Shown here piece after piece: positions 17,643-28,100 of a DNA stretch of 64,000 bases (the stretch's first letter is position 1; each line of letters starts with the position of its first letter). The translations under genes were made by a program, and so were the position numbers. The stretch covers positions 105,366 through 169,365 of the forward strand of contig DATHNW010000025.1 in NCBI GenBank assembly GCA_035485575.1, in the 5' to 3' direction. The stretch is from DASRHD01 sp035485575 (GTDB taxonomy: Bacteria > Verrucomicrobiota > Verrucomicrobiia > Opitutales > Opitutaceae). Under the pieces are notes generated by a model. That model worked only from the letters and a program-made list of their open reading frames with translations, was not told the DNA's origin and did not search any database.

Positions 17643-19501
17643 CGCGCGCCTCCTTCCATCGCGAATTTAGGACCGGTGGATGCAATCGGAGGCTGGATGT
17701 TGAGATATTGGATGAGCCTCTCGCCCAGGCGCTTGAAGACCGGCGCAGCCACGAGATTGCCATAGGCGATGCCGCCGGGCACCGCGGCGTCGGCGTCATC
17801 CACGATGACAGTGATCGCGACCTGCGGGTTGCTGGCGGGAAAAAAACCGACGAAGGAAGCGACATGATGGCGGTCGGAGTAGCGCAGCACCGTTTTGCCG
17901 GAAGGGGTCGTGACCGGCAGGAGCTTCTGGGCAGTGCCGGTCTTGCCCGCGACCTCGAAGCCGGAAATCGCCGCCAGGGGAGCGGTGCCGGACCCATCCG
18001 CCATGGCCACGCCCTCGAGCAGGTGCTGCATGGTCTGTGCCGTGCCCTCGCTGATCACCCGGCGCTTCACGATAGGCGCAAATTGATACACGACCGTGCC
18101 GTCGACATCACGGATTTGCCTCACCACCTGCGGGCGTAGCAGCAGACCGCCGCTGGCGATGACGCCCATCGCACAGTGGACCTGCATGGGGGTGGCACCC
18201 ACGGACTGGCCCATCGGCATGCGCGTGATCGTAAGGCCGTCCCACTTCGAGGGCGGCGCAAGCTGGCCGTCAATTTCACCGCCGACCGGAAACCCGGTCA
18301 GCTCCCCGAAGCCGAAGGCCCGCGCGTAGTCGTAGAATTTTTCGTCACCGAGCAGCATGCCGAGCTGCGCCGCGCCTTTGTTGGACGACTTGGCGATGAT
18401 TTCGGCAACGGTGAGCGGATGGTCAAAGTGATCCAGTTCGGATTCGCGCGGGAGCCGACGCTCGGTGCCCTTGTATTCGACCGATTCCAGCGTACAGTCG
18501 AACGTGCTGGCAGGCGTGACGAGGCCGGCATCAAGCGCGCCGGATGCGGCGACGATCTTGAACGTTGAACCGGGCTCGAACTGGTCGGCGACGGCGATGT
18601 TCCGCTGCGATGGAAGATCGGCCTTGTTGTAGTCGTTGAGGTTGAAGGTCGGCCAGTTGCCCAGTGCCAGGATGAAGCCCGTGCGCGGATCGCCAACAAT
18701 GATGGTGGCCTTGGCCGGGTGATATTTGTCTGCCAGGGCCTGCAGTTCCTGCTCAACCATGTGCTGCACCACCGTGTCGATGGAGAGCACCGCGTCGTAG
18801 CCGTCAGCCGGCGCCACCTCGCGCGAGCGGAACTGCGCGAGCTCATGGCGAAGGCCGTCGCGTTCGGATTCCAGCCAGCCGTTCTGCCCGCGCAGATAAA
18901 AATCGAGGTAACGCTCAAGGCCGGTAACCGGCTCACCTTCCCTGTTCACATAACCCAGGACATGCGCAGCAAGCTGGTTTTGCGGATAGGCGCGCGAGTA
19001 GATGCGGCTGCCATAAACGCCGCGCACGTTCAGGGTCTTGATCTGGTCGTAAGCGGACTCGTCGACCGTGTCGCTGAGCTTGACCCAGCGAGTCTCGTGG
19101 CTGTCGGCGGTGGGATCGATTTCTGGCGCTTCATCATCCGGCATGCGGATTTTTCCGGTGAACTTTTTCTGCAACTCCGCCGGCGACAGGCCGAGCAGCC
19201 GCGCCAGTTCCGGCCATTTCGCCTCGTCCTCCTTGCACAGCACCTGCGGATCGGCGCCGATGACGACCAGCGAACGGCTGGTGGCCAGCAGGCTGCCATG
19301 CGCATCAAGGATGTCCCCGCGCCGGGCGTTCTGGACGATGATCTCGTCCCGTGCTTTTCCGATGTAGCTGAGAAATTTCGCCCGTTGCAGCACATGCAGT
19401 GAGACGAGGCGCGCGCCGATGCCGGTGAAACTGGCGACGACCGCGGCCACCACGACGGCGATGCGGTAATTTGAGGCAAACCCGCGCGACATGGTTCTCA
19501 C
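17639..19501 (-). CDS. ftsI: Penicillin-binding protein 2/3-type transpeptidase FtsI
   Basis: A class B PBP that cross-links septal peptidoglycan; 620 residues. A single N-terminal membrane helix (YRIAVVVAAVVASFTGIGARLVSL) is followed by the pedestal domain with RRGDILDAHGSLLATS, then the transpeptidase domain with active-site SxxK in GSTFKIV, SxN in SSNKG and KTG in AGKTGTAQ. No PASTA repeats are present. The start GTG at 19501 overlaps the upstream stop as GTGA and has GGGAGG at 19513-19508 six bases ahead; an in-frame ATG at 19492 is less well placed. It works with FtsW, encoded in the same train. Confidence 0.95.
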   Translation of the reverse strand: MRTMSRGFASNYRIAVVVAAVVASFTGIGARLVSLHVLQRAKFLSYIGKARDEIIVQNARRGDILDAHGSLLATSRSLVVIGADPQVLCKEDEAKWPELARLLGLSPAELQKKFTGKIRMPDDEAPEIDPTADSHETRWVKLSDTVDESAYDQIKTLNVRGVYGSRIYSRAYPQNQLAAHVLGYVNREGEPVTGLERYLDFYLRGQNGWLESERDGLRHELAQFRSREVAPADGYDAVLSIDTVVQHMVEQELQALADKYHPAKATIIVGDPRTGFILALGNWPTFNLNDYNKADLPSQRNIAVADQFEPGSTFKIVAASGALDAGLVTPASTFDCTLESVEYKGTERRLPRESELDHFDHPLTVAEIIAKSSNKGAAQLGMLLGDEKFYDYARAFGFGELTGFPVGGEIDGQLAPPSKWDGLTITRMPMGQSVGATPMQVHCAMGVIASGGLLLRPQVVRQIRDVDGTVVYQFAPIVKRRVISEGTAQTMQHLLEGVAMADGSGTAPLAAISGFEVAGKTGTAQKLLPVTTPSGKTVLRYSDRHHVASFVGFFPASNPQVAITVIVDDADAAVPGGIAYGNLVAAPVFKRLGERLIQYLNIQPPIASTGPKFAMEGGAR

Positions 19502-19899
19502 TGGACTCCTCCCGGATGAAAGACCACGGCCGTGAAGGCCGATCCACCTTCAGTCGCGAAAAGCCGGGCCCGGTTCTTCGCCGTGAGCCGCTGCTCGACG
19601 TCATCCGGCACGCGCACAACCTGCAATTCGCGCGGCGGCACAAGGCCGAGGTGCCATTCGGCATTGCGGCGTACCAGCGTGTCGGGCGACTGCTCGGCGG
19701 CGATGGCCGCGGTGGTTTCGTCGATGTGACGGTTGATTTCGGAGAGCCGGGCCTCCAACTGCTTGTTGTGGTTGGCGGTGAGCGAAATTTCGCGGCGCAG
19801 CCAGACCGTGCCCAGACCCAGCGAGCCGCTGAAGCAAATCATCATCAAGGTGCCGATGAGCACCTGGTTCACGAAGGCGTGATTGGAGGCTTTGTTCAT
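19498..19899 (-). CDS. ftsL: FtsL-like small bitopic division protein
   Basis: A 133-residue protein with one N-terminal hydrophobic helix (VLIGTLMMICFSGSLGLGTVWL) followed by a heptad-rich stretch (NKQLEARLSEINRHIDETTAAI) that could form a coiled coil, and a short, poorly conserved C-terminal part. FtsL is too divergent to identify by sequence alone; the call rests on size, topology and the canonical slot between rsmH and ftsI. In other bacteria FtsL forms the FtsQLB complex with FtsQ. The gene starts 11 bases after rsmH. Confidence 0.72.
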   Translation of the reverse strand: MNKASNHAFVNQVLIGTLMMICFSGSLGLGTVWLRREISLTANHNKQLEARLSEINRHIDETTAAIAAEQSPDTLVRRNAEWHLGLVPPRELQVVRVPDDVEQRLTAKNRARLFATEGGSAFTAVVFHPGGVQ

Positions 19900-19910
19900 C
19901 GTGACGGCCT

Positions 19911-20870
19911 TTAAAATTTGCGCAGCGCGCGCAATTTGGCGCTCCGGCTGCGGGGATTGGCGGTCAGTTCGGCGTCACCCGGCGTGACTGGACGGCGCGT
20001 GAGCGGCTCGGCGAATTTTTTACGGAATTGCTGTGGCGTGGCATCGTCGGCGCTCTGCGGCTGGCCGCACATGCGGCGGAAAAACTGTTTCACCACGCGA
20101 TCCTCGAGCGAATGAAAACTGATGACGCAGAGCACGCCGCCGGGAGCGAGCTTGGCGAAAGCCGCGGGCAATGCCCGTTCGAGCGCGCCGAGTTCGTCGT
20201 TCACGGCGATGCGCAGGCCCTGGAAAGCGCGCGTAGCGGGATGGATTTTCGAGGCATAGCGGTCGCGCGCCGGAATGGCGCCCGCGATGAGTTCAGCCAG
20301 GCTGGAGGTGCGATCGAGCGCACCCGTGCCGCGGGCGGCCAGCAACGCCCGCACCACGCGGCGCCAGTGCGGCTCCTCGCCTTGGTCGCGAATGGCCCGC
20401 ACGAGCATTTCCTCGGTGGCCGTCTCTATCCAGCGCGAGACCGGCACACCGGTTCGCGGATCCATCCGCATGTCGGCTGGAGCGTCGGTGCGGAACGAAA
20501 AACCGCGTTCGGCATCGTCGAGCTGGAAAGAGGAGACACCGAGGTCGAAAAGAATGCCGTTGAACCCGGTCTCGGCGATTTCCGCCAAGCGGCCGAAATC
20601 CCGGTCGAGCAGGACAAAACGGTCTACAAACCCGGCCTTCAACGGCTCGGCGCGGGCCGACGCAGCAGGATCACGATCCAGGGCAATCACTTGCACATCA
20701 GAGGCCGCGGCCAGCAACGCGCCCGAGTGACCACCGCCGCCAAATGTGCAATCAAGGTAGCGGCCGCCCGGCTGCGGCGCGAGGAACTCAAGGACTTCGT
20801 GCAGCAGAACGGGGTGGTGGCCGGAAAAAGACATGGCCGCCGCGGAAAAATCAATGGGCGCGGCGCGCAT
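19911..20870 (-). CDS. rsmH: 16S rRNA (cytosine1402-N4)-methyltransferase RsmH
   Basis: A SAM-dependent methyltransferase (formerly MraW) that modifies C1402 in the 16S rRNA decoding site. It shows HHPVLLHEVLEFL, the SAM loop DCTFGGGGHSGALL, the FDLGVSSFQLDDAERGFSFR block near the middle and CVISFHSLEDRVVKQFF near the C-terminus, all family hallmarks. Two starts are plausible: ATG at 20870 (319 residues) and ATG at 20834 (MSFSGHHPV, 307 residues); neither has a clear ribosome site. The frame extends to 20990 without family similarity. It is the second recognised gene of the dcw train. Confidence 0.94.
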   Translation of the reverse strand: MRAAPIDFSAAAMSFSGHHPVLLHEVLEFLAPQPGGRYLDCTFGGGGHSGALLAAASDVQVIALDRDPAASARAEPLKAGFVDRFVLLDRDFGRLAEIAETGFNGILFDLGVSSFQLDDAERGFSFRTDAPADMRMDPRTGVPVSRWIETATEEMLVRAIRDQGEEPHWRRVVRALLAARGTGALDRTSSLAELIAGAIPARDRYASKIHPATRAFQGLRIAVNDELGALERALPAAFAKLAPGGVLCVISFHSLEDRVVKQFFRRMCGQPQSADDATPQQFRKKFAEPLTRRPVTPGDAELTANPRSRSAKLRALRKF

Positions 20871-21090
20871 GCAGGGGTTCAGACCCGAAAAAGCTGGCGG
20901 TGCGGGAGAACACGCAGCGGAGCACGAGGCTGTCGCGCACACGCGGCGTAACGGCGACGAGGGAATGGAGCGAGCGGGCGGCGGAAGCATCGTCCGTTTC
21001 CATCATCGTGGCGCAACCTTGCCTGGAGCCAAAAGCGTCGGCCGCGAAAAGCGGCTGGCGCGCAGGATATGTTTTGGTGGATGCATTCAT
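20851..21090 (-). CDS. Hypothetical small protein between mraZ and rsmH
   Basis: A 79-codon frame starting with ATG at 21090 fills nearly all of the 280-base gap between mraZ and rsmH and overlaps the longer rsmH start by 20 bases. Its codons look like those of its neighbours, with mostly G or C in third positions. There is no signal peptide, membrane helix or recognised motif. No ribosome-binding site is clear. It could be a real, lineage-specific gene or a spurious frame in leader sequence. Confidence 0.42.
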   Translation of the reverse strand: MNASTKTYPARQPLFAADAFGSRQGCATMMETDDASAARSLHSLVAVTPRVRDSLVLRCVFSRTASFFGSEPLHARRAH

Positions 21091-21149
21091 GAGCGGTCTG
21101 GTTTTTGTGTTGGTGCTCGTTGAAGCGGGAGCGGAAAGGATGAGGGCGG

Positions 21150-21602
21150 TTAAATTCCGATGCGGCGCATGAGATCGCCGAAATTTTCGCCCGCAGTGCG
21201 GGTCTCGACCTTCGTCCAGCGGTCGGGCGACCAGATCGAAAATTTGTTGAGTGAACCGACAAGGACGGCGTCCTTTGCAATGCCCGCGTGGCGCAGCAGC
21301 TCGGGGCTCACGCCGAAGCGGCCCTGCTTGTCGAAACCAAACGAGAGCGTTTGCGCAAAGAAACGCGCGAAAGCGTCCTGGGCATCGCGATCAGTGAGGG
21401 CCTTGGCCGAAACCTTTTCATGCAGCTTCTCCACCTCGGCCGGCGGGAGCACGGCGATGTAGCCATCGGGATGCGGCGTGGCGAGAAAAGCATCGGTTGC
21501 TTCATGTGTGGAGCGCCAAGCCGACGGAATCGTCAGACGATTCTTGTCATCCAAGGTATGCCGGAAAAGGCCGGTGTAGAAAGGTTTGCTGTGGTTCGAC
21601 AT
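21150..21602 (-). CDS. mraZ: Transcriptional regulator MraZ
   Basis: A 150-residue DNA-binding protein with two AbrB/SpoVT-like repeats that represses its own operon, the dcw cluster, in other bacteria. The N-terminal repeat shows TGLFRHTLDDKNRLTIPSAWR and the second repeat has FGFDKQGRFGVSPELL, the conserved D..GR motif. ATG at 21602 is chosen because the in-frame start at 21638 would place the predicted MraZ boxes inside the coding sequence. It is the first gene of the cluster, and its own binding sites lie 21-55 bases ahead of the start. Confidence 0.95.
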   Translation of the reverse strand: MSNHSKPFYTGLFRHTLDDKNRLTIPSAWRSTHEATDAFLATPHPDGYIAVLPPAEVEKLHEKVSAKALTDRDAQDAFARFFAQTLSFGFDKQGRFGVSPELLRHAGIAKDAVLVGSLNKFSIWSPDRWTKVETRTAGENFGDLMRRIGI

Positions 21603-21622
21603 GGGCGAGCAATCCAATGGTG

Positions 21623-21657
21623 CCCCAAAGTGCCCCATTGTTCCCCATATTCCCCCA
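21623..21657 (-). promoter_or_regulatory. MraZ operator: four TGGGG direct repeats
   Basis: On the minus strand TGGGG occurs at 21657-21653, 21647-21643, 21637-21633 and 21627-21623, each separated by exactly five bases. MraZ is known to bind direct TGGGN repeats with this 10-bp period ahead of mraZ. They overlap the candidate -10 region, as expected for a repressor. Confidence 0.9.
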
Positions 21658-21666
21658 CGCAGTCAA
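21637..21666 (-). promoter_or_regulatory. Candidate mraZ/dcw promoter
   Basis: Minus strand TTGACT (21666-21661) and AACAAT (21642-21637) are separated by 18 bases and resemble -35 and -10 boxes. The MraZ boxes overlap the spacer and -10. Transcription would start near 21630, about 28 bases before the mraZ ATG. The -10 is weak, so this is tentative. Confidence 0.5.
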
Positions 21667-21940
21667 GACAACTTCCGCTGCTTCCTGTAATTTTTTTGGA
21701 AAAAATCCGGCAAAAATTGTCAGGCGACTGCCAAGGCAAGAAACGCCTGCTTGCCGGACGGACCACAACTCAGGCCAATGACAACTTTTAAAGCGGATGG
21801 GGATTCATCTCCAGAAACGGCAGACGCGACTGAAACAGGGCGTCTCATGCCGACAGGAACGCCCCATTACGCTCCACAGCGGCACCGTCAGTAACCGAGC
21901 AGCAATTCATAACCAAGTTCCAGCGGTCATTGCATGGGAA
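21667..21940. other. Intergenic stretch without recognised gene
   Basis: This part of the gap between the divergent mraZ train and the glucan synthase gene holds an AT-rich segment (about 21688-21720) upstream of the mraZ promoter and no frame I consider real. A 162-codon minus frame (21845-22333) crosses into the glucan synthase start and has no recognisable features. Confidence 0.6.
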
Positions 21941-21979
21941 CAATACCCCATATGATCGATCCATGCTAACGCGCAGAAT
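21941..21979 (+). promoter_or_regulatory. 39-bp promoter element, site 1 (glucan synthase)
   Basis: CAATACCCCAT at 21941-21951, then 22 bases, then CAGAAT at 21974-21979. GGGAA precedes it. It points to the glucan synthase gene, leaving a leader of about 205 bases before the ATG at 22191, much longer than at the other sites. Confidence 0.6.
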
Positions 21980-22190
21980 CGCGCTAAATTGAAGCCTATC
22001 TCTCCCGGCGAATCGGCCCTTGTTATCTTCCCGGCACTTCTGCCGGACTGGGCAATCGAGCCCTGAGGGATTTGCACTTGTTGAGCCCGGGCCGGCCGAG
22101 GCCAACCGGGACTTGGCGGTCACCACCGGGATGAATTCCCATGGCAGGTCAGCGGCAGGAACCTCGGCCGGAAAATAAGAACCCTCCTTT

Positions 22191-25100
22191 ATGCAGACCC
22201 TTTCGTTACGCTGGCAGGCCTGGATGGCCAGGCAAACACGCCCGCGAGCGAGCGAACCGCCGTTGCGGGCCGAGTTGTTCAGCGTCGAACAACTCGCGCG
22301 CCATGCCCGGGCCTTGGCGGAGGGCCATCGCATTGTCAGTCAACACAGCTCCAACCGCTTGTTGTCCCGTCTGGACGTAAACGAGGAGAGCCTGCGGGCT
22401 TTCAATCGCTCGACCATCGCCGTGGATCCCAGCCGGCGCATCACTCCTGCCGCCGAATGGCTGCTCGACAACTTTTACCTGATCGAAGAGCAGATCCAAA
22501 TGGCCAGGCGGCATCTGCCCCGTGGCTACAGCCGGGAGCTGCCCCGCCTCTTGAACGGTCCTTCCGCCGGGCTTCCACGCGTTTACGACATCGTACTGGA
22601 ATTAATTTCGCATGTAGATGCCCAGATCGATGCGGGACCGCTCAGCGCCTTTGTCGCCGCTTACCAAACAGTGGTTTCATTGAAACTCGGCGAGCTTTGG
22701 GCCATTCCCATCATGTTGCGCCTGGGGCTGATTGAAAATCTCCAGCGCGTCACCACCCGGCTGACCATCGCCCGCGCGGATCGTGATCTGGCAGACTCAT
22801 GGGTGGACCGTTTGCAGGACATGGCGGAAAAAAATCCGTCCCACCTGGTTGTGGTGGTGGCGGACATGGCGAAGTCAGAATTCCCCCTCTCCAGTTCGTT
22901 CGTGGCGGAATTTTGCCAGCGCTTGTCGCGACAAAGTCCGGTGTTGCACCTCGCGCGCAGCTGGCTCGAACAGCGACTCGTTGAACAAGGGCTGTCCATC
23001 GAACAGTTGGTCCATCTGGAAAGCCAGAATCAGGCCGCCGACCAGGTTTCCGTCAGCCATAGTATTGCCAGCCTTCGTCTTCTGAGCGGCATGGATTGGA
23101 AGGAATTCGTCGAGACCCTCAGCCTGGTGGAGAAGACCTTGCGCTCCGATCCGGCCGGCGTCTACAGCGAGATGGATTTTTCGACCCGTGATCGCTACCG
23201 TCATTCGGTTGAATTTCTGGCCCGCCACAGCCGGCTCTCGGAGGCGGACGTCGCGCAACGCGCCATCCAACTGGCTGCTGAAAGCGCACAACGCAAAGGG
23301 CGCGAAGATAGGACCGCCCATGTGGGCTTCTATCTGATCGACAAGGGCCAGCCGATGCTGGAGCGCGGGGCGAATGCACGATGGCCCTGGCATGCGATCA
23401 TCGAGCGAAGCATCCACCGTTTCCCACTCGTGTTTTATGCGGGCGGAATTGGGGCGCTCACTTTACTTGCCACGTCCGGGTTCATGCAACAGGCCCGGAT
23501 GCTCGAAGTTCAGGGATGGAAGCTGATTTTCTTCACCTTCGTTTTTCTGCTCTGCGCCAGCCAGCTGGCCATGGAGTTGATGAACTGGCTGTCCACACTG
23601 CTGGTAAAGCCCCGTCTGCTCCCTCGCATGGATTATTCCACCGGCATTCCGGCCGGTGGCCGGACGATGGTGGTTATTCCGACAATGCTCACGAGTCCGG
23701 AGGGTGTTGACCGCCTTATCGAGACACTGGAAATCCATCATCTCGCAAATCGGGACCAGCATCTTCATTTTGCGTTGCTGACGGATTTTCGCGATGCACC
23801 GGAGGAAGTCCTGCCGGGAGACGAACTACTGCAGCAGCGGGCGCGGGCCGGAGTCGAACGGCTGAACCAGAAATATCCTGCTGAGAACGATGCCCTATTT
23901 TTTTTGTTTCACCGGCCGCGTCGTTGGAACGCGGGAGAAGGCCTGTGGATGGGTTATGAGCGCAAGCGGGGAAAGCTCGCGGAGTTCAACGCCCTCCTGC
24001 GCGGCGGTTCCCGTGAATGCTTTTCCGAAATCGCCGGGATGACCGCCATTCTCCCCTCAATCAAGTATGTTATCACGCTCGATACCGACACCCAGCTTCC
24101 GCGCGATGCCGCCCGCCAGCTCGTCGGAACGATGGCCCATCGATTGAACCGGCCGGAATTCGATCCAGTGCGCGGAATTGTCAACGAAGGCTACGCCATC
24201 CTGCAGCCGCGCGTGGGAGTGAGTCTGCCGAGCGCCGGTCGATCCTGGTTTGTGCGGCTTTTTGCCGGCGACGCGGGAATCGATCCTTACACGAGAGCTG
24301 TTTCCGACGTATATCAGGATCTCTTTCAGGAAGGCTCCTTTATTGGAAAAGGGATTTACGATGTGGACGCGTTCGAGCGAGCCATGGCGGGGCGCTTCCC
24401 GGAAAATACCGTTCTCAGCCACGATTTGCTGGAAGCCTGTTATGCACGTTCCGCCCTCGTGAGCGACGTGGAATTCTACGAAGAATATCCCTCCCGCTAC
24501 AACGTGGACATCAACCGGCGTCACCGCTGGATTCGCGGCGACTGGCAAATCATGCAGTGGCTCCTGCCGCGGATTCCCGGAGCGGACGGACGGCGCATGG
24601 CCAATCCGCTTTCCAGACTGTCGCAATGGAAGATCTTCGACAATCTCCGGCGCAGTCTTGTCCCGATCGCTCTGATGGTCTTGCTGCTGGGTAATTGGCT
24701 GCTCCTCCCAGAACTTGGTGGACTGGGCGCATGGCTCGTCCTTGCCATCATCACGCTCCCCCGCTTGCTCGCGGCACTGGTCAATGCAGTTCGCAAGCCG
24801 GTTGATTTGCCATTGGCCATGCATCTGCGGGGGACGGCCGGATCATTTGGGCGGCAGTTCGGCCAGATTTTTCTCACCCTGACCTTCCTGTCCTACGATG
24901 CCTTCATCAGCCTCGATGCAATCGGAAGGACGTTGCTGCGCTTGCTGGTAACGCGCAAACGGCTCCTGGAATGGCAGACGTCAAGTGAGTCCGAACAGAC
25001 CTCCAGCATGAATCTCGCTGGTTTTTATGGCACGATGTGGATTACGCCGATCGTCGCCTTGCTGAGTGGATTCCTCCTGGTTTCGCTGCATCCGGCTCAA

Positions 25101-28100
25101 CTGGCATCCGCCCTGCCGATCTTGGGCCTCTGGCTGGCGGCTCCGTGGATCGCCTGGTGGATCAGCCAGCCCATCGAACCCGCAACCCCGGGTTTGACGG
25201 CGGAACAATTGATCTTTCTGCGACGCACCGCGCGCCGGACATGGCATTTTTTCGAAACCTTTGTCACCGCGCAGGAGAACTGGCTGCCACCGGACAATTT
25301 CCAGGAAGTCCCCACCCCCACGATCGCCTCGCGGACCTCACCTACGAACATGGGACTGGCGCTCCTCGCCAATCTGGCGGCCCGGGATTTCGGGTATCTT
25401 TCGTCGGGCGGCCTGATCCGGCGCACGCAAGATGCCCTCGCCACGATGCAACGACTCGAGCGGCATCGCGGGCACTTCTACAACTGGTACGAGACGCGCC
25501 TGCTCCGCCCTCTCCTTCCGCTCTATATTTCCAGCGTGGACAGCGGCAATCTGGCGGGACATTTGCTGACGCTCAGCTCGGGCCTGAGGGAATTATCCGG
25601 CGAGAAGATTTTTACCCTGCAAATCTTTGCCGGCCTGAGCGACACCGTGAAGGTTCTCAGGAATTTGGTCCGCGACCATGCGGCGCTGGCCACGCTCGAC
25701 GCAGAATTGGAGAAGGCGCCGTCCGATCTGCGCACAGCATTCTCGTTATTGAAAGGGGCCACGGGCCAGGCCGGCGAAATCACTGCTTCGCTGACGGACG
25801 AAAGGGATGAAGTCAAAGTATGGGCTCAAACGCTGAAGGGGAATTGCGAGGATCATTTGGAGGAACTGCTTTCTCTCGCGCCATGGCTGGTTTTGCCCAG
25901 CCTAATTCGCACCGGTCATCCCCTTACGCCGGCGGCGGCAGGGCTTGAAGAGAAGCTCGTCCAACTCGACCAGGCACCCACCTTGCAGGAGGTCGCCAAG
26001 TTTGAACAATCGCTTTGTCCGTTGATCGAAGCGGTCTTGCAAGAACTCTCGTCCGAACCGGCCCAATTTCGAAAAGAGCAACAGGAGCAGCTCACCGAGC
26101 TCTCACGTTGCTTGCGAGAAGCCGGCGATCATGCCCGTCAGCGCCTGCTCGCATTGGAAGCCCTGGCCACGCAAAGCGACGAACTGGCCGCGATAGACTT
26201 CACCTTCCTGCTCGATCCAGCGAGGGATTTATTTTCCATCGGTTTCAACGTCACCGAACGCAAGCGTGACGCCAGCTTCTATGACCTGCTGGCCTCGGAG
26301 GCGCGCGTGTGCAGCTACGTCGCCATCGCTTTGGGACAAGTTCCTCAAGACCACTGGTTCTCAATGGGCCGTCTGCTCGTCGCCTCGCAGGGCAAGCCGA
26401 TCCTCGTTTCCTGGAGCGGCTCGATGTTCGAATATCTGATGCCGCTGCTGATCATGCCCAACTATGAGAACACGTTGCTTGATCACACCTGCAAGGCGGC
26501 CGTACGACAACAAATCGAGTACGGGCAATTGCGTGGCGTGCCCTGGGGCATTTCCGAATCGGGCTATAACCGGACCGACATTCACCTTAACTACCAATAC
26601 CGTGCCTTCGGCGTGCCCGGCCTGGGTTTGAAACGGGGACTGGCCGAGGACCTGGTGATCGCTCCCTACGCCACCGCGTTGGCGCTGATGATCAGGCCAA
26701 GGCAAGCTTGCGAAAACCTGCAGCGGCTGGCGAGCGAGGGGTGTGAAGGCGCTTACGGTTTCTACGAGGCAGTGGATTACACCCCGTCGCGCCTGCCCCC
26801 AGGCGAATCAAGCGCCACCATCCGATCCTTCATGGCACACCATCAAGGGATGAGCCTGCTGGCGCTGGTCAATCTATTGAGAGGCGACTCCATGCCCCGG
26901 CGCTTCATGGCCTGCCCCATGCTCAAAGCGACGGACCTGCTGCTGCAGGAGCGCGTTCCCAAAACCGCCGCAAGCGTATTCGCGGCGGATCTGACCCTGG
27001 AGACATCGCGGATGCCCGCGGGCGAAGGCGAAAGCGCGATGCGTGTGTTCACGAATCCCACCCCGCCGGCTCCCGAGGTTCATCTTTTATCCAACGGCCG
27101 CTATCATGTCGCCGTCAGCAGCGCCGGCGGCGGTTACAGCCGCTGGCGCGATCTGGCGGTCACCCGCTGGCGTGAGGACTCCACGCGCGATTGCTGGGGA
27201 ACGTTTGTTTATCTGCGCGAGCCGGCCATGGGGGATTTCTGGTCCGCAGCGCACCAACCCACCTTGCGTATGACAAAAGACTACGAAGTCATCTTTACCC
27301 AGGCACGCGCGGAGTTCCGGCAGCATCATGTCGGCCTCGAAATCCACACCGAGATCAGCGTGTCGCCGGAAGACGACGTGGAACTGCGGCGCGTTACGAT
27401 CACCAATCATACCCGCATAGCGCGCGTCATCGAATTGACGAGTTACGCCGAGGTGGTGCTCGCGTCCGCAGCTGCGGACGCCGCGCATCCAGCGTTCAGC
27501 AATCTTTTCGTCCAAACAGAATTCGCACCAAAATCCTCCGCGATACTCTGCACCCGCCGTCCCAGTTCCCCGGAGGAAAAGCCGCCATGGCTGTTGCATC
27601 TGATGGTGGGCCAGGGCGGTGAACAGGGGGAAATTTCCTGCGAAACCGACCGCTCCAGATTTGTCGGCCGCGGCGGAACCCTGGCCAGCCCGGCCGTAAT
27701 GCAGGACCTTTCGCCTTTGTCCAACACGGTCGGATCCGTGCTTGACCCCATTATTTCGCTGCGGCGCACGGTTTCGTTGCCGCCTCATGAAACCGTCACC
27801 ATCGACCTGGTTATTGGCGTGACGGAAACCCGGGAAGCCGCACTGGCACTGGTGGATAAATACCAGAATTTCCGCATGACCGACCGCGCCTTCGATCTGG
27901 CCTGGACCCACAGCCAGGTGACCCTGCGCCATCTCAATGCGACCGAAAGGGAGGCCCAGCTTTACGGCCGGCTGGCCGGCGCATTGATTTATGCCAATCC
28001 CGCACGCCGGGCCAATCCCGGTGTGCTGCGCAGCAACCGCCGCGGCCAAAGCGGACTTTGGAGTTATGGCATTTCGGGCGACGCTCCGCTCGTCCTGCTC

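Noticed and set aside
21845..22333. 162-codon minus-strand frame in the mraZ-glucan synthase gap
   Set aside because: It overlaps the glucan synthase start and promoter site 1, has no ribosome site and no recognisable motif.
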